64,000 nucleotides of DNA. Origin: JBJSXJ01 sp044235425 (GTDB taxonomy: Bacteria > Planctomycetota > Planctomycetia > Pirellulales > Pirellulaceae). The position numbers and the translations under genes were made by a program. Position 1 is the stretch's first letter. Each line of letters begins with the position of its first letter. The notes below the pieces were generated by a model that did no database searches, was not told the DNA's origin, and saw only the letters and a list, made by a program, of their open reading frames with translations. The DNA lies in NCBI GenBank assembly GCA_044235425.1, contig JBIIHW010000024.1, forward strand, positions 1-64,000, read 5' to 3'. Below, piece by piece: positions 35,601 through 44,739 of the stretch.

Positions 35601-38600
35601 ACAGGCGGTTCGGCCGCTGATATTCTCGACGGAGGTGCCGGCGATAACTCACTCAATGGCGGTGATGGCAACGATACGCTCATCAGCTCCGTAGGCAACG
35701 ATGCACTCGGCGGCGGCAACGGGAACGACACGTACGTGTTCGATCACGACAGCCCACTCGGCAACGATTCCATCACCGATGTCGCTGGCATCGACGTCAT
35801 CGACTTATCGTCCACCACAACCACCGGAGTGACCCTCGATCTATCGCTCACCACAGCTCAAACCACCAGCGCCAATCAAACTTTGACGATCACCGCGGGG
35901 ACCGCTTTAAGGAACATCATCGGCACGCCACTCGCCGATCAACTTACCGGCAACGCTGCTAATAACTCTCTCCAAGGCGGCTTGGGAGATGACACCCTCT
36001 CCGGTGGCGGCGGTGCCGATACGCTCGACGGAGGTGACGGTAATGATCGCTATACATTCGATACCGACGTTGCTCAGGGATCAGACACGATTGTTGATAT
36101 CAGCGGAATTGATACGCTTGATTTTTCCAGCACCAGCACGAAGACGATTGAATGCAGTTTATGGGCAACCTTCACGCAGTTAATCAACTCCAACCTCAAC
36201 CTCACATTACCATCATCGACCACCATCGAAAACCTGATCGGTGGTCAACTGAATGACACACTCTGGGGAAACAGTCTGCAAAATGTGATCGATGGCCAAG
36301 CAGGAAACGATACCCTTCGCTCGTCCCGCGGCAGCGATACGCTGGCTGGTGGAGCGGGTGACGATACGTATCTGTTGAGCTGGGATGTGGCCATCGACGG
36401 TATTTCCGGTAATCAGGGCACGATCACCGTTACCGATACCAGTGGCACCGACACTCTCGATTTCTCCAGCGCGACTACCTTGGCCGTAACCGTGAATCTG
36501 GCCGCCACGACTTCGCAGGTTGTCAACTCGAATCTGTCCTTGATCCTGTCCGCCAGCGGTGCCATCGAGAATGTCTATGGCACGCCGAGCGATGATTTCC
36601 TCAGCGGAAACAGTCTCGATAATCTGCTCAAAGGCGGAGCAGGCAATGACACGTATCGGTTTAATGTCGGTGTAGCCCAGGGAAGCGATACGATCGACGA
36701 GTCGGGAGGCGGCACCGATACGCTGGACTTCTCGACCACCACCTCGGTTCCCGTCGCCGTAGACCTTGGTCAAACGACGACCCAAGTCGTACACGCCAAT
36801 CTGTCACTCACTCTCGACAGTGACTCCTCCATCGAAAACCTGATCGGCGGTTCACTGGCGGACAGTCTGACGGGTAACTCGCTGGCCAATGTCATCACCG
36901 GTGGTGCTGGAGACGACGTGCTCGTCGGCGGCACTGGTAACGATTCGCTGTCCGGAGGAACCGGCAACGATCGCTACAGCTTCAACACGGACACCGCTCA
37001 GGGAACCGATACCCTGGACGAATCGAGTGGCGGCATCGATGCACTCGACTTTTCCAATTCCACAACGCTCGCCGTCACCGTAAATCTTGGTCTCGCCACC
37101 ACTCAAGTAATCAACTCGAATCTGTCGCTCATCCTCGGTTCTGCGACCACGTTCGAATCGGTTTGGGGCAGCCCTCTGAACGACAACTTGATTGGAAATG
37201 CGAACGCCAACACGCTTCTGGGCAACGGTGGAAATGACTTGCTGTCAGGCTTAGCCGGAAATGATGTACTCAATGGCGGCGACGGTGATGATACTTATCT
37301 CTTCAACACGAACTCGGCGCTGGGCACCGATACACTGACGGACTCCAGTGGAGTTGATTTATTAGATTTTTCTGCCTCCACCACACTCGGGGTAAGCGTC
37401 AATCTGAGCGTCACAACCAGCCAGGTGGTCAATACAGGACTGTCGCTGGTGCTAAGTTCTGCGAGTGCTTTTGAAAATGTGAATGGCACGGCGCTGAATG
37501 ATGTCTTCGTCAGCAACAGTGCCAACAACGTATTCCGTGGTGGAGCTGGAAATGACAGCTACCGCTTCAATACCAATACGACTCAGGGCACCGACACTCT
37601 CGAAGAAACGGGCAGCGGAATTGATTCCGTTGACTTCTCGACCACGACTGCAGCGGCCGTTTCGGTTAACCTCAGCATCAACGATGCCCAGGCCGTGAAT
37701 TCCAACCTCGTGCTCATCCTGGGCACCGGTACGAATTTCGAAAATCTGCTCGGCGGCGCACTAAACGACACCCTCATCGGTAACTCCAACGCAAACATTA
37801 TCAGTGGCAATGCCGGTAGTGACACGATCGTCGGTGGCGTTGGCAACGATACGCTCATTGGAGGTGCCGGCAACGACTTCTATCAGTTCACTGCAGACTC
37901 CGCACTGGGCACCGATACGATTGACGAAGCGGGCGGTGGTGTCGACACACTTGATTTCTCCTCCACCACCACGCTGGCAGTGACCGTGAATACCGGATTG
38001 GCAACCATTCAGTCGGTTAACTCAAACCTATCACTCATTCTGGGCTCGGCGTCCACGATCGAGAATATAACGGGCACCCCGCTGAACGACACGTTGCTCG
38101 GCAACTCGCTGGCGAACACGATTCTGGCCGGTGACGGCGACGATACGCTCACGGGTCTGGGTGGAGCTGATGCGCTGAACGGCGGCAACGGCAATGACAC
38201 CTACATCTTCGTCACCAATAGCGCTTTGGGCACCGATACCCTGACCGATGCCGCTGGAACCGACCTGCTCGACTTCTCCGGTTCCACTACCTTGGGCGCC
38301 ACGGTCAATCTTGGTATCACGACCACTCAGGTGGTGAACAGCAATCTATCCCTGATCGTGACCTCTGCAACCGCGTTTGAAAATATCAAGGGTACCAGTC
38401 TGAACGATACCTTTACCGGTAACACGCTGAACAACCTGTTCGTGGGTGGTGCCGGCAACGACAGCTATCGGTTCAATGCCAACACCGCACTTGGCACGGA
38501 TACCATCGACGAATCCGGTGGTGGAATCGATACGCTCGATTTCACGACGACTACATCTGTCGCAGTGTCCGTGAATCTAAATCTCGACATGGTGCAAGTC

Positions 38601-40367
38601 GTTCACATGAATCTGGCGCTGATACTCGGTTCCGGCGCGAACTTTGAAAACCTGCTCGGTGGCTCGCAGAGCGACACCCTCATCGGCAACGCGAACGCGA
38701 ATACGATCACCGGCAACCTTGGTAATGACACGATCACGGGTGGTGCTGGCAACGACACACTGATCGGTAGTGGCGGCAATGACATCTATCTATTCGATGC
38801 CGATTCGGCCCTGGGTGGGGATACGATTAATGAAGCCGGTGGTGGCCTCGATCTGCTCGACTTCTCGTCCACGACGACCCTACCGGTCACCGTCCACCTG
38901 GGAGTGACGACGGTTCAAACCGTAAACTCCAATCTGTCGCTGACCTTAACTGCAAACAACTCGATGGAACGTGTGACGGGCACTCCACTGGCCGATACGC
39001 TCACCGGCAATTCGCTGGCGAATACCATCCTCGGTGGTGATGGTAATGACATACTGGCCGGCTTGGGCGGTAACGATACGCTGAACGGCGGCGGCGGTAA
39101 CGACACTTACCTGTTCAACACCACAACCGCTCTCGGGACGGATACCCTTTCTGATTCGGCCGGAGTTGACTTGCTGGACTTTTCAGCTTCGACCACGTTA
39201 GGGGTGACGGTTAGCCTCGGCACCGCCACCTCTCAGGTTGTGAATTCGAATTTGTCGTTGGTCCTAGGTTCCGCCACCGCCTTCGAGAACCTCACCGGTA
39301 CCGCATTCAATGACACTATTACCGGAAATGCTCTCAGCAATGTTCTGCGCGGCGGCGCCGGAAATGATAGCTACCGATACAACACGAATACGGCCCAAGG
39401 TAGCGACACCATCGACGAATCCGAAGGCGGCGATGATACACTCGACTTTACCACCACCACGCTGGTCCCAGTGACCGTGAATCTCGGCCTGAGTGGAGCG
39501 CAAACCGTGAACGCCAATTTGACGCTGAATCTAGGTTCTGACACCAGCATGGAGCGACTCATCGGTGGATCACTCAACGATACCCTTACAGGCAATGCCA
39601 ACAACAATCGGATCGATGGTAATGCGGGAAATGATACGATTTCAGGAGGCGCCGGTGACGATATCCTGATTGGCAATGCCGGCAATGACACGCTGAGCGG
39701 GAACGACGGCAACGATATTTATCAGTTCAAAGCTGATACCGCACTCGGTAGCGATACGCTCAATGAAGCCACCAGCGGCGGCAATGATCTACTCGACTTG
39801 AGTGCATCCACCACTGCTGTCACCGTGGATCTTGCTTCGACCACCCTCCAGACGGTCAATGCAAATTTGAAAATTATGCTGTCGAGTAACGCTACATTCG
39901 AAATGCTGGTCGGCTCCAGCGGCAGCGACACACTCAAAGGAAACGCCGCCAACAACGTCATCTTCGGCGGAGCTGGAAACGACACAATCAATGGCCTCGA
40001 TGGAGCAGACATACTGGTGGGCGGAAGTGGCGCCGATATGGTCACCGGCGGAAATGGTGATGATCTCATCATCGGCAGTCTGCTAACCTACTACAATGAA
40101 ACTACTCGAGCGCTCAACTTGGCATCCGTGCTGGCCGTGCAAGCCGAGTGGCAACGGAGCGATATCGGTTATCCCGATCGGATCGCCAATCTGGTAAACG
40201 GCGGCGGTTCTAATGGCAGTGTCACCGTCCATGGCACCACCGCCACCGATGACGCCGCTGCTATCGATTCCCTCTTCGGAAATGCTGATCTCGATTGGTT
40301 CTGGATCTATGGCAGTGATTCCGTCGCGGATCTCCATCAAGGCGGAACCGAAGTGACGAACTCGTAG
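32625..40367 (+). CDS. Giant secreted subtilisin-like protease with RTX-type calcium-binding repeats
   Basis: 2580 residues. The N-terminus RRFRMELLEERALMTA matches the planctomycete extracellular signal (LEER/LEDR type). An S8 protease domain (~150-470) has the complete triad: Asp187 in AIIDTGVDYTHPDL, His242 in YHGTHVAG and Ser407 in NGTSMASPHVAG. Residues ~480-700 are a beta-rich domain, ~700-910 include Ig/CARDB-like domains, and ~960-2540 consist of 14 modules, each a GNDxYxF start, a ~70-residue beta unit and GGxGNDTL calcium-binding nonapeptides. The modules form a 906-bp higher-order repeat. Likely folds on calcium outside the cell; a type I secretion partner is not in the window. Monocistronic. 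Confidence 0.92.
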   Translation: MTPAQQRRLRLHRRFRMELLEERALMTAAPHELRVRPEWFGVVNGAESVGRMEAVQPARGDFWNVQLDFARTNQLTKVADVEPLLGSAPFRYSLVRGLGEVGQIQLRTWADPAQVRDWLSSNDVVQSFSTDSVVSVERVPNDSFYATYQWGMENTGQFGGTVDADIDAEAAWDRTTGSSHTVVAIIDTGVDYTHPDLAPNMWVNPGEVAGDGIDNDANGFVDDIHGFDFFNNDADPYDDNYHGTHVAGTVGARGNNSIGVVGVNWDVKLMALKFLNSGGSGYTSDSVLATNYVTMMNERGTNVRVINASYGGGGYDSSVASSIARFGDAGGLFVAAAGNNGSNNDSTPFYPAAYGLPNLVSVAASTRTETLASFSNYGATTVDLAAPGLEIASTYPGNQYAYLNGTSMASPHVAGAAALAFTEFPDSTYAEIRQALRAGVDLKPAYSGKTITGGRLNLNSTLNYLAANAPATPSIYLGAALTYESLDLTSGGSNVTTLLNSSSGTATTALNLGANTFRFYGTNYTGAASLYVSENGLITFGSANSSATNNNLVSSPSQPTIAPFWDDLVLGSSTAGAVLSKLEDTNADGTADRLIVEWSNVTGTSGSSTTGTFQAILELNTGSSDGRITFNYPDLNFGVTAMNRGASATIGISNGSASGARELISFNNGTNALINSGAAIQLDRTRPVAQFATITPNSRLLPLSSVTLTFSEPIQESTFTPSDLSLTLNGSPVALSNDVTISSLGNNQYQISGLTMSTSYSGTFTLSVKNSAVRDLIGHYGDGTSSVTWNQVLPAAPVKLLSVSSTDGTTLSVTYEMLVANSGAFSLTALLSSDTIPDTGDTSLATVLIQAAADLTLGTHTVNFPIGTGSGRIPLPGSGVSESSTDYGILLTADSSYGLGGDPPDNAADLTLSFVGAYNPGAGIIYVHGSPTADTITIGGSLNISVGSTNYSYSTAGITQIRVRGRDGNDTINASAATLPIFVLGGSGNDTITGGSAADILDGGAGDNSLNGGDGNDTLISSVGNDALGGGNGNDTYVFDHDSPLGNDSITDVAGIDVIDLSSTTTTGVTLDLSLTTAQTTSANQTLTITAGTALRNIIGTPLADQLTGNAANNSLQGGLGDDTLSGGGGADTLDGGDGNDRYTFDTDVAQGSDTIVDISGIDTLDFSSTSTKTIECSLWATFTQLINSNLNLTLPSSTTIENLIGGQLNDTLWGNSLQNVIDGQAGNDTLRSSRGSDTLAGGAGDDTYLLSWDVAIDGISGNQGTITVTDTSGTDTLDFSSATTLAVTVNLAATTSQVVNSNLSLILSASGAIENVYGTPSDDFLSGNSLDNLLKGGAGNDTYRFNVGVAQGSDTIDESGGGTDTLDFSTTTSVPVAVDLGQTTTQVVHANLSLTLDSDSSIENLIGGSLADSLTGNSLANVITGGAGDDVLVGGTGNDSLSGGTGNDRYSFNTDTAQGTDTLDESSGGIDALDFSNSTTLAVTVNLGLATTQVINSNLSLILGSATTFESVWGSPLNDNLIGNANANTLLGNGGNDLLSGLAGNDVLNGGDGDDTYLFNTNSALGTDTLTDSSGVDLLDFSASTTLGVSVNLSVTTSQVVNTGLSLVLSSASAFENVNGTALNDVFVSNSANNVFRGGAGNDSYRFNTNTTQGTDTLEETGSGIDSVDFSTTTAAAVSVNLSINDAQAVNSNLVLILGTGTNFENLLGGALNDTLIGNSNANIISGNAGSDTIVGGVGNDTLIGGAGNDFYQFTADSALGTDTIDEAGGGVDTLDFSSTTTLAVTVNTGLATIQSVNSNLSLILGSASTIENITGTPLNDTLLGNSLANTILAGDGDDTLTGLGGADALNGGNGNDTYIFVTNSALGTDTLTDAAGTDLLDFSGSTTLGATVNLGITTTQVVNSNLSLIVTSATAFENIKGTSLNDTFTGNTLNNLFVGGAGNDSYRFNANTALGTDTIDESGGGIDTLDFTTTTSVAVSVNLNLDMVQVVHMNLALILGSGANFENLLGGSQSDTLIGNANANTITGNLGNDTITGGAGNDTLIGSGGNDIYLFDADSALGGDTINEAGGGLDLLDFSSTTTLPVTVHLGVTTVQTVNSNLSLTLTANNSMERVTGTPLADTLTGNSLANTILGGDGNDILAGLGGNDTLNGGGGNDTYLFNTTTALGTDTLSDSAGVDLLDFSASTTLGVTVSLGTATSQVVNSNLSLVLGSATAFENLTGTAFNDTITGNALSNVLRGGAGNDSYRYNTNTAQGSDTIDESEGGDDTLDFTTTTLVPVTVNLGLSGAQTVNANLTLNLGSDTSMERLIGGSLNDTLTGNANNNRIDGNAGNDTISGGAGDDILIGNAGNDTLSGNDGNDIYQFKADTALGSDTLNEATSGGNDLLDLSASTTAVTVDLASTTLQTVNANLKIMLSSNATFEMLVGSSGSDTLKGNAANNVIFGGAGNDTINGLDGADILVGGSGADMVTGGNGDDLIIGSLLTYYNETTRALNLASVLAVQAEWQRSDIGYPDRIANLVNGGGSNGSVTVHGTTATDDAAAIDSLFGNADLDWFWIYGSDSVADLHQGGTEVTNS
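36366..39719. repeat. 906-bp super-repeat in the protease gene (three modules per unit)
   Basis: Start codons of equivalent modules (the residue after GND) fall exactly 906 bp apart: 36651, 37557, 38463 and 39369 for one module type; 36972, 37878 and 38784 for the second; 37293, 38199 and 39105 for the third. The first copy of the third type (36366) is 21 bp earlier because of a 7-codon insertion, and the last copy of the second type (39717) is 27 bp later because of one extra 9-residue RTX repeat. The unit encodes 302 residues. Confidence 0.93.
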
Positions 40368-40454
40368 CGCACGATGGCGCCCGGAGACACAGTTGAATTG
40401 CTCAAGGCGACACGGGTGAATTACGCGCGGAGACACCCTCGTGCGAAATCAGCT

Positions 40455-41660
40455 TCACTTCCTATCGGCGCTCACCTTGCGCGGTTCGTAGGCATGCGAG
40501 CGTTTACGGATGACGACGGCGCGTACGATGCGATCAGACTCTTCAGCTGCTTGAGTCGTCTGGCGCCGATGCAGTTTGGTCAATACTTCTTGACCCTCCA
40601 AGATGCGACCGAACACCGTGTGTTTGGTGTCGAGCTGAAAAGCGGGGGCGAAGGTGAAAAAAAACTGCGAGCCACCGGTATTTGCACCCGCATCATGTGC
40701 CAGACTTAGGTAGCCTGCAAAGTGATGCCGCGCATCCTCGCGGTCTACTTCACTGTAAATACGATAACCAGGTCCTCCCGTGCCGTCACCTTTCGGACAG
40801 CCGGCTTGCGCGAGTAATCCGCCCACCACACGATGGAATGTCAGGCCATCATAAAACTTGTTCTCAACCAAATGGATGAAGTTGGCAACCGTCTGTGGTG
40901 CTTCATTTTCAAATAATTCCACAACGATTTCGCCTTTACTCGTCGTCAAGCGCACTCGCGGCAAGTCATCCGCCTTTCGCTCGCGCTCCCGGCGCTGCTG
41001 CTCCTCTTCCCACTCCTCGCGTATCTCCGTTAATTCAGCCAGCAGCATCTTTTGAGCGGCATCAAGCAAGTTAGCCTCGGCAGCTTGCTGCAGATAACGC
41101 TGAGCGGTGGAGAAATCATTTAAGCCATAAGCAGCGGCGGCAGCTTTGCCGAGCAGCGTCTTGTCCGGACATTCTCGCTCGATCAGTAGGCGAGCGATCT
41201 CGAGTGCTTGCGCGTATTGGTCCGTTTTGAGATCGTTGGAGAGTAAGCCGAGGAGCGTGCGAACAACTTCTTTTTGTTCATTTCCCAGCCGGCGATACTC
41301 AGCGATCGACGACGACCGCAATCGCGAAAGAGCTCGCGGTGCACTGGCAACCAATTCCAGATACGCCTTGCGGAGCGGCTCACGCTGCTCCGCAGGCACT
41401 TCCCGAAACTGGGCGATCATGTCGCTGAGTCGCTTTTCGAGCACATCCCATTCGGCTTTGACTTTCGCGAACTCCTCGACCGGCTGCGGTTCGGCCACCG
41501 ACGCCGATCGCTCATCGCCCTCAACCGATCGGCCAAGATCAGTGCCATTCAACAAGCCACCGGCACTCGCCGTAATCCATATCAGGCAAGCGTACCACAG
41601 GCCGTCACGAAACTGGGAATTGTTACCCATCGCCGGTCCTAGTACGAGCTCGCAAATCAT
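40455..41660 (-). CDS. Exported cyclophilin-type peptidyl-prolyl isomerase (paralogue B)
   Basis: 401 residues from ATG 41660, which overlaps the upstream stop (ATGA); ATG 41630 with AGGA 6 nt upstream is an alternative. A hydrophobic N-terminal segment suggests export. Residues ~60-225 are helical, TPR-like (LKTDQYAQALEIARLLIER, AAYGLNDFSTAQRYLQQAAEANL), and ~232-390 the cyclophilin domain: ELFENEAPQTVANFIHLVE, FHRVVGGLLAQAG, GGSQFFFTFAP and HTVFGRILEGQEVL. The bacterial domain is slightly altered around the active Arg. Paralogue of the next gene; probably a tandem duplication. Confidence 0.88.
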   Translation of the reverse strand: MICELVLGPAMGNNSQFRDGLWYACLIWITASAGGLLNGTDLGRSVEGDERSASVAEPQPVEEFAKVKAEWDVLEKRLSDMIAQFREVPAEQREPLRKAYLELVASAPRALSRLRSSSIAEYRRLGNEQKEVVRTLLGLLSNDLKTDQYAQALEIARLLIERECPDKTLLGKAAAAAYGLNDFSTAQRYLQQAAEANLLDAAQKMLLAELTEIREEWEEEQQRRERERKADDLPRVRLTTSKGEIVVELFENEAPQTVANFIHLVENKFYDGLTFHRVVGGLLAQAGCPKGDGTGGPGYRIYSEVDREDARHHFAGYLSLAHDAGANTGGSQFFFTFAPAFQLDTKHTVFGRILEGQEVLTKLHRRQTTQAAEESDRIVRAVVIRKRSHAYEPRKVSADRK

Positions 41661-42970
41661 TTCACCTTATTGGGAACATACTCATGGTCCCGCTTTCGCA
41701 ACACCGTTACCTCCAACATTTTGTCGGGCGGAGTGCGAGAGGGATCTTCGGGATTGATGCGCTGAATCTTGGCGAGCACATCCAGCCCCTCGACCACTCG
41801 ACCAAAAACCGTATGACGGCCGTTCAGATGACTCGTTGGTACAAACGTCAGGAAGAATTGCGAACCACCGGTATCCTTGCCAGCATGAGCCATACTCAAC
41901 GTGCCACGGAAATGACTGCGACGATTGTCCTTTGGCCATTCACAGTAGATTTTGTAGCCGGGATCGCCCGTGCCAGTGCCAATCGGGCAGCCCCCCTGAG
42001 CCATGAAATTCCCGAGCACTCGATGGAACGATAAACCGTTGTAGAACTTGCTCTCCACTAAATTAATGAAGTTGCCCACCGTCTCCGGAGCTTCATTCTC
42101 AAACAACTCGATGACCATGTCACCCTTGGATGTCTTGATTTTGACTCGCGGCAGATCATCTTTTTGCGACTCCGCTTGTCGCAATTTCTCTTCCACTTCC
42201 CACAACTTCTTGTATTCATCAACGGAAACTTGAAACTTCTTGGCTAACTCGTTCGTGAGCGCGTTCGCATCCGCCGCCTTCTTGAAAAGCTCGTCCGCCT
42301 TATCGAATTGATTGAGCGAAAAGGCGACGACACCTGCAAATTGGTAGAGCTCCGCCAGCTCACATTGGTTATCCAGTAACGTCTGCGCCAAGACGGATGC
42401 ATCCTCGTAGCGATCCTGTCGCACATCATCCTCGAGCATGTTGACGAGGAAACGAGCTAGAGCGAGGTCCACATTGGGCTGAGCGACGTAGGCGGCGGTA
42501 CCGAGCGTCCGCAGTTGCGGAATCAAGGCATCACCCTTCTTCACCGACTCGTCCCACGACTTTCGCAGTTCCGCCGCTTCCGCGTCCGGCGCCGTCTGGA
42601 ACTTAACCTTGATCGCTCGCAGATCCTTCAGCACACCTTTCCATTCGGCCAGTTTGGCTTGATATTCCTTGATCGCCTGCTCACCTTCGACCGGAGCAGG
42701 TTTCTCAGCCGCTGGCTTCTCAGCCGCTGGCTTCTGAGCTGCAGGCTTCTCAGCCGCTGGCTTCTCAGCCGATGGCTTCTCAGCCGCTGGCTTTTCAGCC
42801 GCTGGCTTCTCAGCTGCAGGTTTCTCAGCCGCTGGTTTGGGCTCATCATCCGCTCGCAGCCACTGCGGCTCGACGGATACACCGAGCATCGCCAAGCTGG
42901 TCGTCATCAAACTTCCGAACCAAAAAGACCGCACCGCCGAGATTCGCTGCAGATAGCCGATCCTGTTCAT
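41657..42970 (-). CDS. Exported cyclophilin-type peptidyl-prolyl isomerase (paralogue A) with EKPAA repeats
   Basis: 437 residues from ATG 42970 (GGAG 9 nt upstream). Signal segment to about residue 40 (LRADDEPK), then about ten tandem EKPAA pentapeptides (42690-42840), then a ~190-residue helical TPR-like region, and a cyclophilin domain with FHRVLGNFMAQGG, GGSQFFLTFVP and HTVFGRVVEGLDVL. Cis-trans proline isomerase acting outside the cytoplasm. Shares domain order with the overlapping downstream gene. The Lys/Glu/Pro/Ala repeats may span the periplasm or contact the wall (inference). Confidence 0.9.
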   Translation of the reverse strand: MNRIGYLQRISAVRSFWFGSLMTTSLAMLGVSVEPQWLRADDEPKPAAEKPAAEKPAAEKPAAEKPSAEKPAAEKPAAQKPAAEKPAAEKPAPVEGEQAIKEYQAKLAEWKGVLKDLRAIKVKFQTAPDAEAAELRKSWDESVKKGDALIPQLRTLGTAAYVAQPNVDLALARFLVNMLEDDVRQDRYEDASVLAQTLLDNQCELAELYQFAGVVAFSLNQFDKADELFKKAADANALTNELAKKFQVSVDEYKKLWEVEEKLRQAESQKDDLPRVKIKTSKGDMVIELFENEAPETVGNFINLVESKFYNGLSFHRVLGNFMAQGGCPIGTGTGDPGYKIYCEWPKDNRRSHFRGTLSMAHAGKDTGGSQFFLTFVPTSHLNGRHTVFGRVVEGLDVLAKIQRINPEDPSRTPPDKMLEVTVLRKRDHEYVPNKVK

Positions 42971-43211
42971 CGCGTCGCACTCCACTTTTTGGGAAGACCT
43001 GATAAGCATCTTCAGGGACGGGCTTTTGCCCACGTCCTGCAAGCTCCGTATTCTACCAGCGAAGGATGCTGCGGGTAGACGCCCCCCGCCCAGGCTGCTA
43101 AAAACTTCTCAGCCGAGCAGTGACTCGGCGGTCGCTCGAAAACTCAAATCAGGTTCGTTTACCAGGTCGCTGGCGAGACTACGCTCAGCGGCAGAAAGGT
43201 TGGTTGAGAGG

Positions 43212-43937
43212 ATGGGACGTCGTCGTTCAACCGATCGTTCACGGCAGGATTCCTCGCATGAGGAAACAGCACCTCGACCAACTCCCGCTGCTCGAGGCGG
43301 TTCCGAGCAGCCGACGGGGGAGGTGCGAATTATTGGTGGATCGCTGCGTGGCCGAGTGTTACCGTTTTTAGGCGGTGATCACCTGCGGCCGATGAAAGAT
43401 CGAGTGCGTGAGGCGGTATTCAACCTGCTCGCCGACAATGTCAAAGGTACGCAGGTGATCGATCTGTTTGCGGGGACCGGGGTGCTGGCCTTCGAGGCGC
43501 TCAGTCGCGGTGCCACTGCCGCTCTACTGCTCGAACGACATTTTCCCACCGCGCGACAGATGCAACGACGAGCCGTCGAAATGCAACTAGGCGACCGAGT
43601 CGAGGTGCTTTCGAGCGACACGTTTGTCTGGGCCAAACGATTTTTCGCCGGCACACTCGCTAATCCCGATGGCACTCGACGTGACCTGTTAAGCGAATGG
43701 CAAGGACGACCCTGGCTGATCTTCTGCTGTCCGCCTTACTCCCTCTTCGTCACTCGCCCCGACGAAGTAATTCAACTCGTGACTCAATTGCGCGATCGAG
43801 CTCCACCGGGCAGCTTACTGGTGGTGGAATCCGACGAACGGTTTGATCCGGGCCAACTTCCCGATGCCGAATCCTGGGTCACGCGAGTTTATCCACCGGC
43901 CGTGATCGCCATCTGGCGTTGCCGCAGCGATTCGTAG
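43212..43937 (+). CDS. rsmD: RsmD-family rRNA methyltransferase
   Basis: 241 residues from ATG 43212; the start is uncertain because the frame is open upstream and GAGAGG touches the ATG. An N-terminal Arg/Ser/Glu/Pro-rich extension (~35 residues) precedes the RsmD core: RIIGGSLRGRVLPF, RPMKDRVREAVFNLL and DLFAGTGVLAFEALSRGA (SAM loop). The catalytic motif reads CCPPY where RsmD normally has (D/N)PPY. RsmD makes m2G966 in 16S rRNA. The last 49 bp overlap the convergent SpoU gene. Confidence 0.82.
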   Translation: MGRRRSTDRSRQDSSHEETAPRPTPAARGGSEQPTGEVRIIGGSLRGRVLPFLGGDHLRPMKDRVREAVFNLLADNVKGTQVIDLFAGTGVLAFEALSRGATAALLLERHFPTARQMQRRAVEMQLGDRVEVLSSDTFVWAKRFFAGTLANPDGTRRDLLSEWQGRPWLIFCCPPYSLFVTRPDEVIQLVTQLRDRAPPGSLLVVESDERFDPGQLPDAESWVTRVYPPAVIAIWRCRSDS

Positions 43938-44707
43938 CTGATCACGGCCGCCGCAACCGACACGTTTAGACTATCGGCACGTCCCAGCATCGGCAGCCGA
44001 ATCGGGGTCACCTCCGGTCCCAACCACTCATCACTCAACCCCTGCGACTCAGCGCCAAACACCAGCGCCACGAGGCCGGTGAGATCCGCTGCGGTATATT
44101 CGACCGTGCCATCCACGCGCGCGGTGAACATGCGAGTTCGTTGCTGAAGGAGCCATTCCTTGGCGGCAGCACTTTCGGCGGCACACACCGGCACAGTGAA
44201 GATCGTCCCCAAACTCGCTCGAATCACATTGGGATTGTATAGGTCTGTACCACCACAGCTGATGACGGCCGCCGCACCCACGGCATCCGCCGTCCGCAAG
44301 ACCGCTCCTACGTTGCCAGGTTTTTCTAATTGTTCGAGGACCAGGATCAAGCCGCTGGCGGGAAGCGTCAGATCAGCAAGCGTCCTGCGCGGCAAACGTG
44401 CCACTCCCAATAACCCCTCGGCGCGCTCACCGTAAACAAGCTTCTCGAGCACGTTGGGCGTTACCGTACAAACCTCTGGTGCTCGTTGGCCCAGCTCACC
44501 AGCCTGAGCCAGTAGTGCATAGGCCTCTTCGCCCGCACAGCGTTCCGGACAAAAGAATAATTCCAAGATCTCGACCCCCGCCTCCAGCGCCCGACGAAGC
44601 TCGCGCACTCCATCAATCAGCAGTCGACCTTGACGCTGACGATCGCGTCGATCGCGGAGCTTGACCGCTTCCTTCACTCGCGGATTGTGAACACTGGTGA
44701 TGAGCAT
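43889..44707 (-). CDS. SpoU/TrmH-family RNA 2'-O-methyltransferase
   Basis: 272 residues. The N-terminal substrate-binding domain (SVHNPRVKEAVKLRDRR, LLIDGVREL) is followed by the SPOUT knot domain: VLEQLEKPGNVGAVLRTADA, GGTDLYNPNVIRASLGTIF, VFGAESQGLS and IRLPMLGRADSLNVSVAAAV. These motifs carry the SAM-binding knot. Probably methylates 23S rRNA or tRNA ribose; the target is not readable. It lies convergent with rsmD; both act on RNA, though the overlap is antisense. Confidence 0.93.
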   Translation of the reverse strand: MLITSVHNPRVKEAVKLRDRRDRQRQGRLLIDGVRELRRALEAGVEILELFFCPERCAGEEAYALLAQAGELGQRAPEVCTVTPNVLEKLVYGERAEGLLGVARLPRRTLADLTLPASGLILVLEQLEKPGNVGAVLRTADAVGAAAVISCGGTDLYNPNVIRASLGTIFTVPVCAAESAAAKEWLLQQRTRMFTARVDGTVEYTAADLTGLVALVFGAESQGLSDEWLGPEVTPIRLPMLGRADSLNVSVAAAVISYESLRQRQMAITAGG

Positions 44708-44739
44708 GCTGCCATGATACGGAAGACAGGTGGATGACG

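Noticed and set aside
42690..42840. Regular short repeats that could be taken for a CRISPR array
   Set aside because: They are contiguous in-frame EKPAA codons with no spacers.
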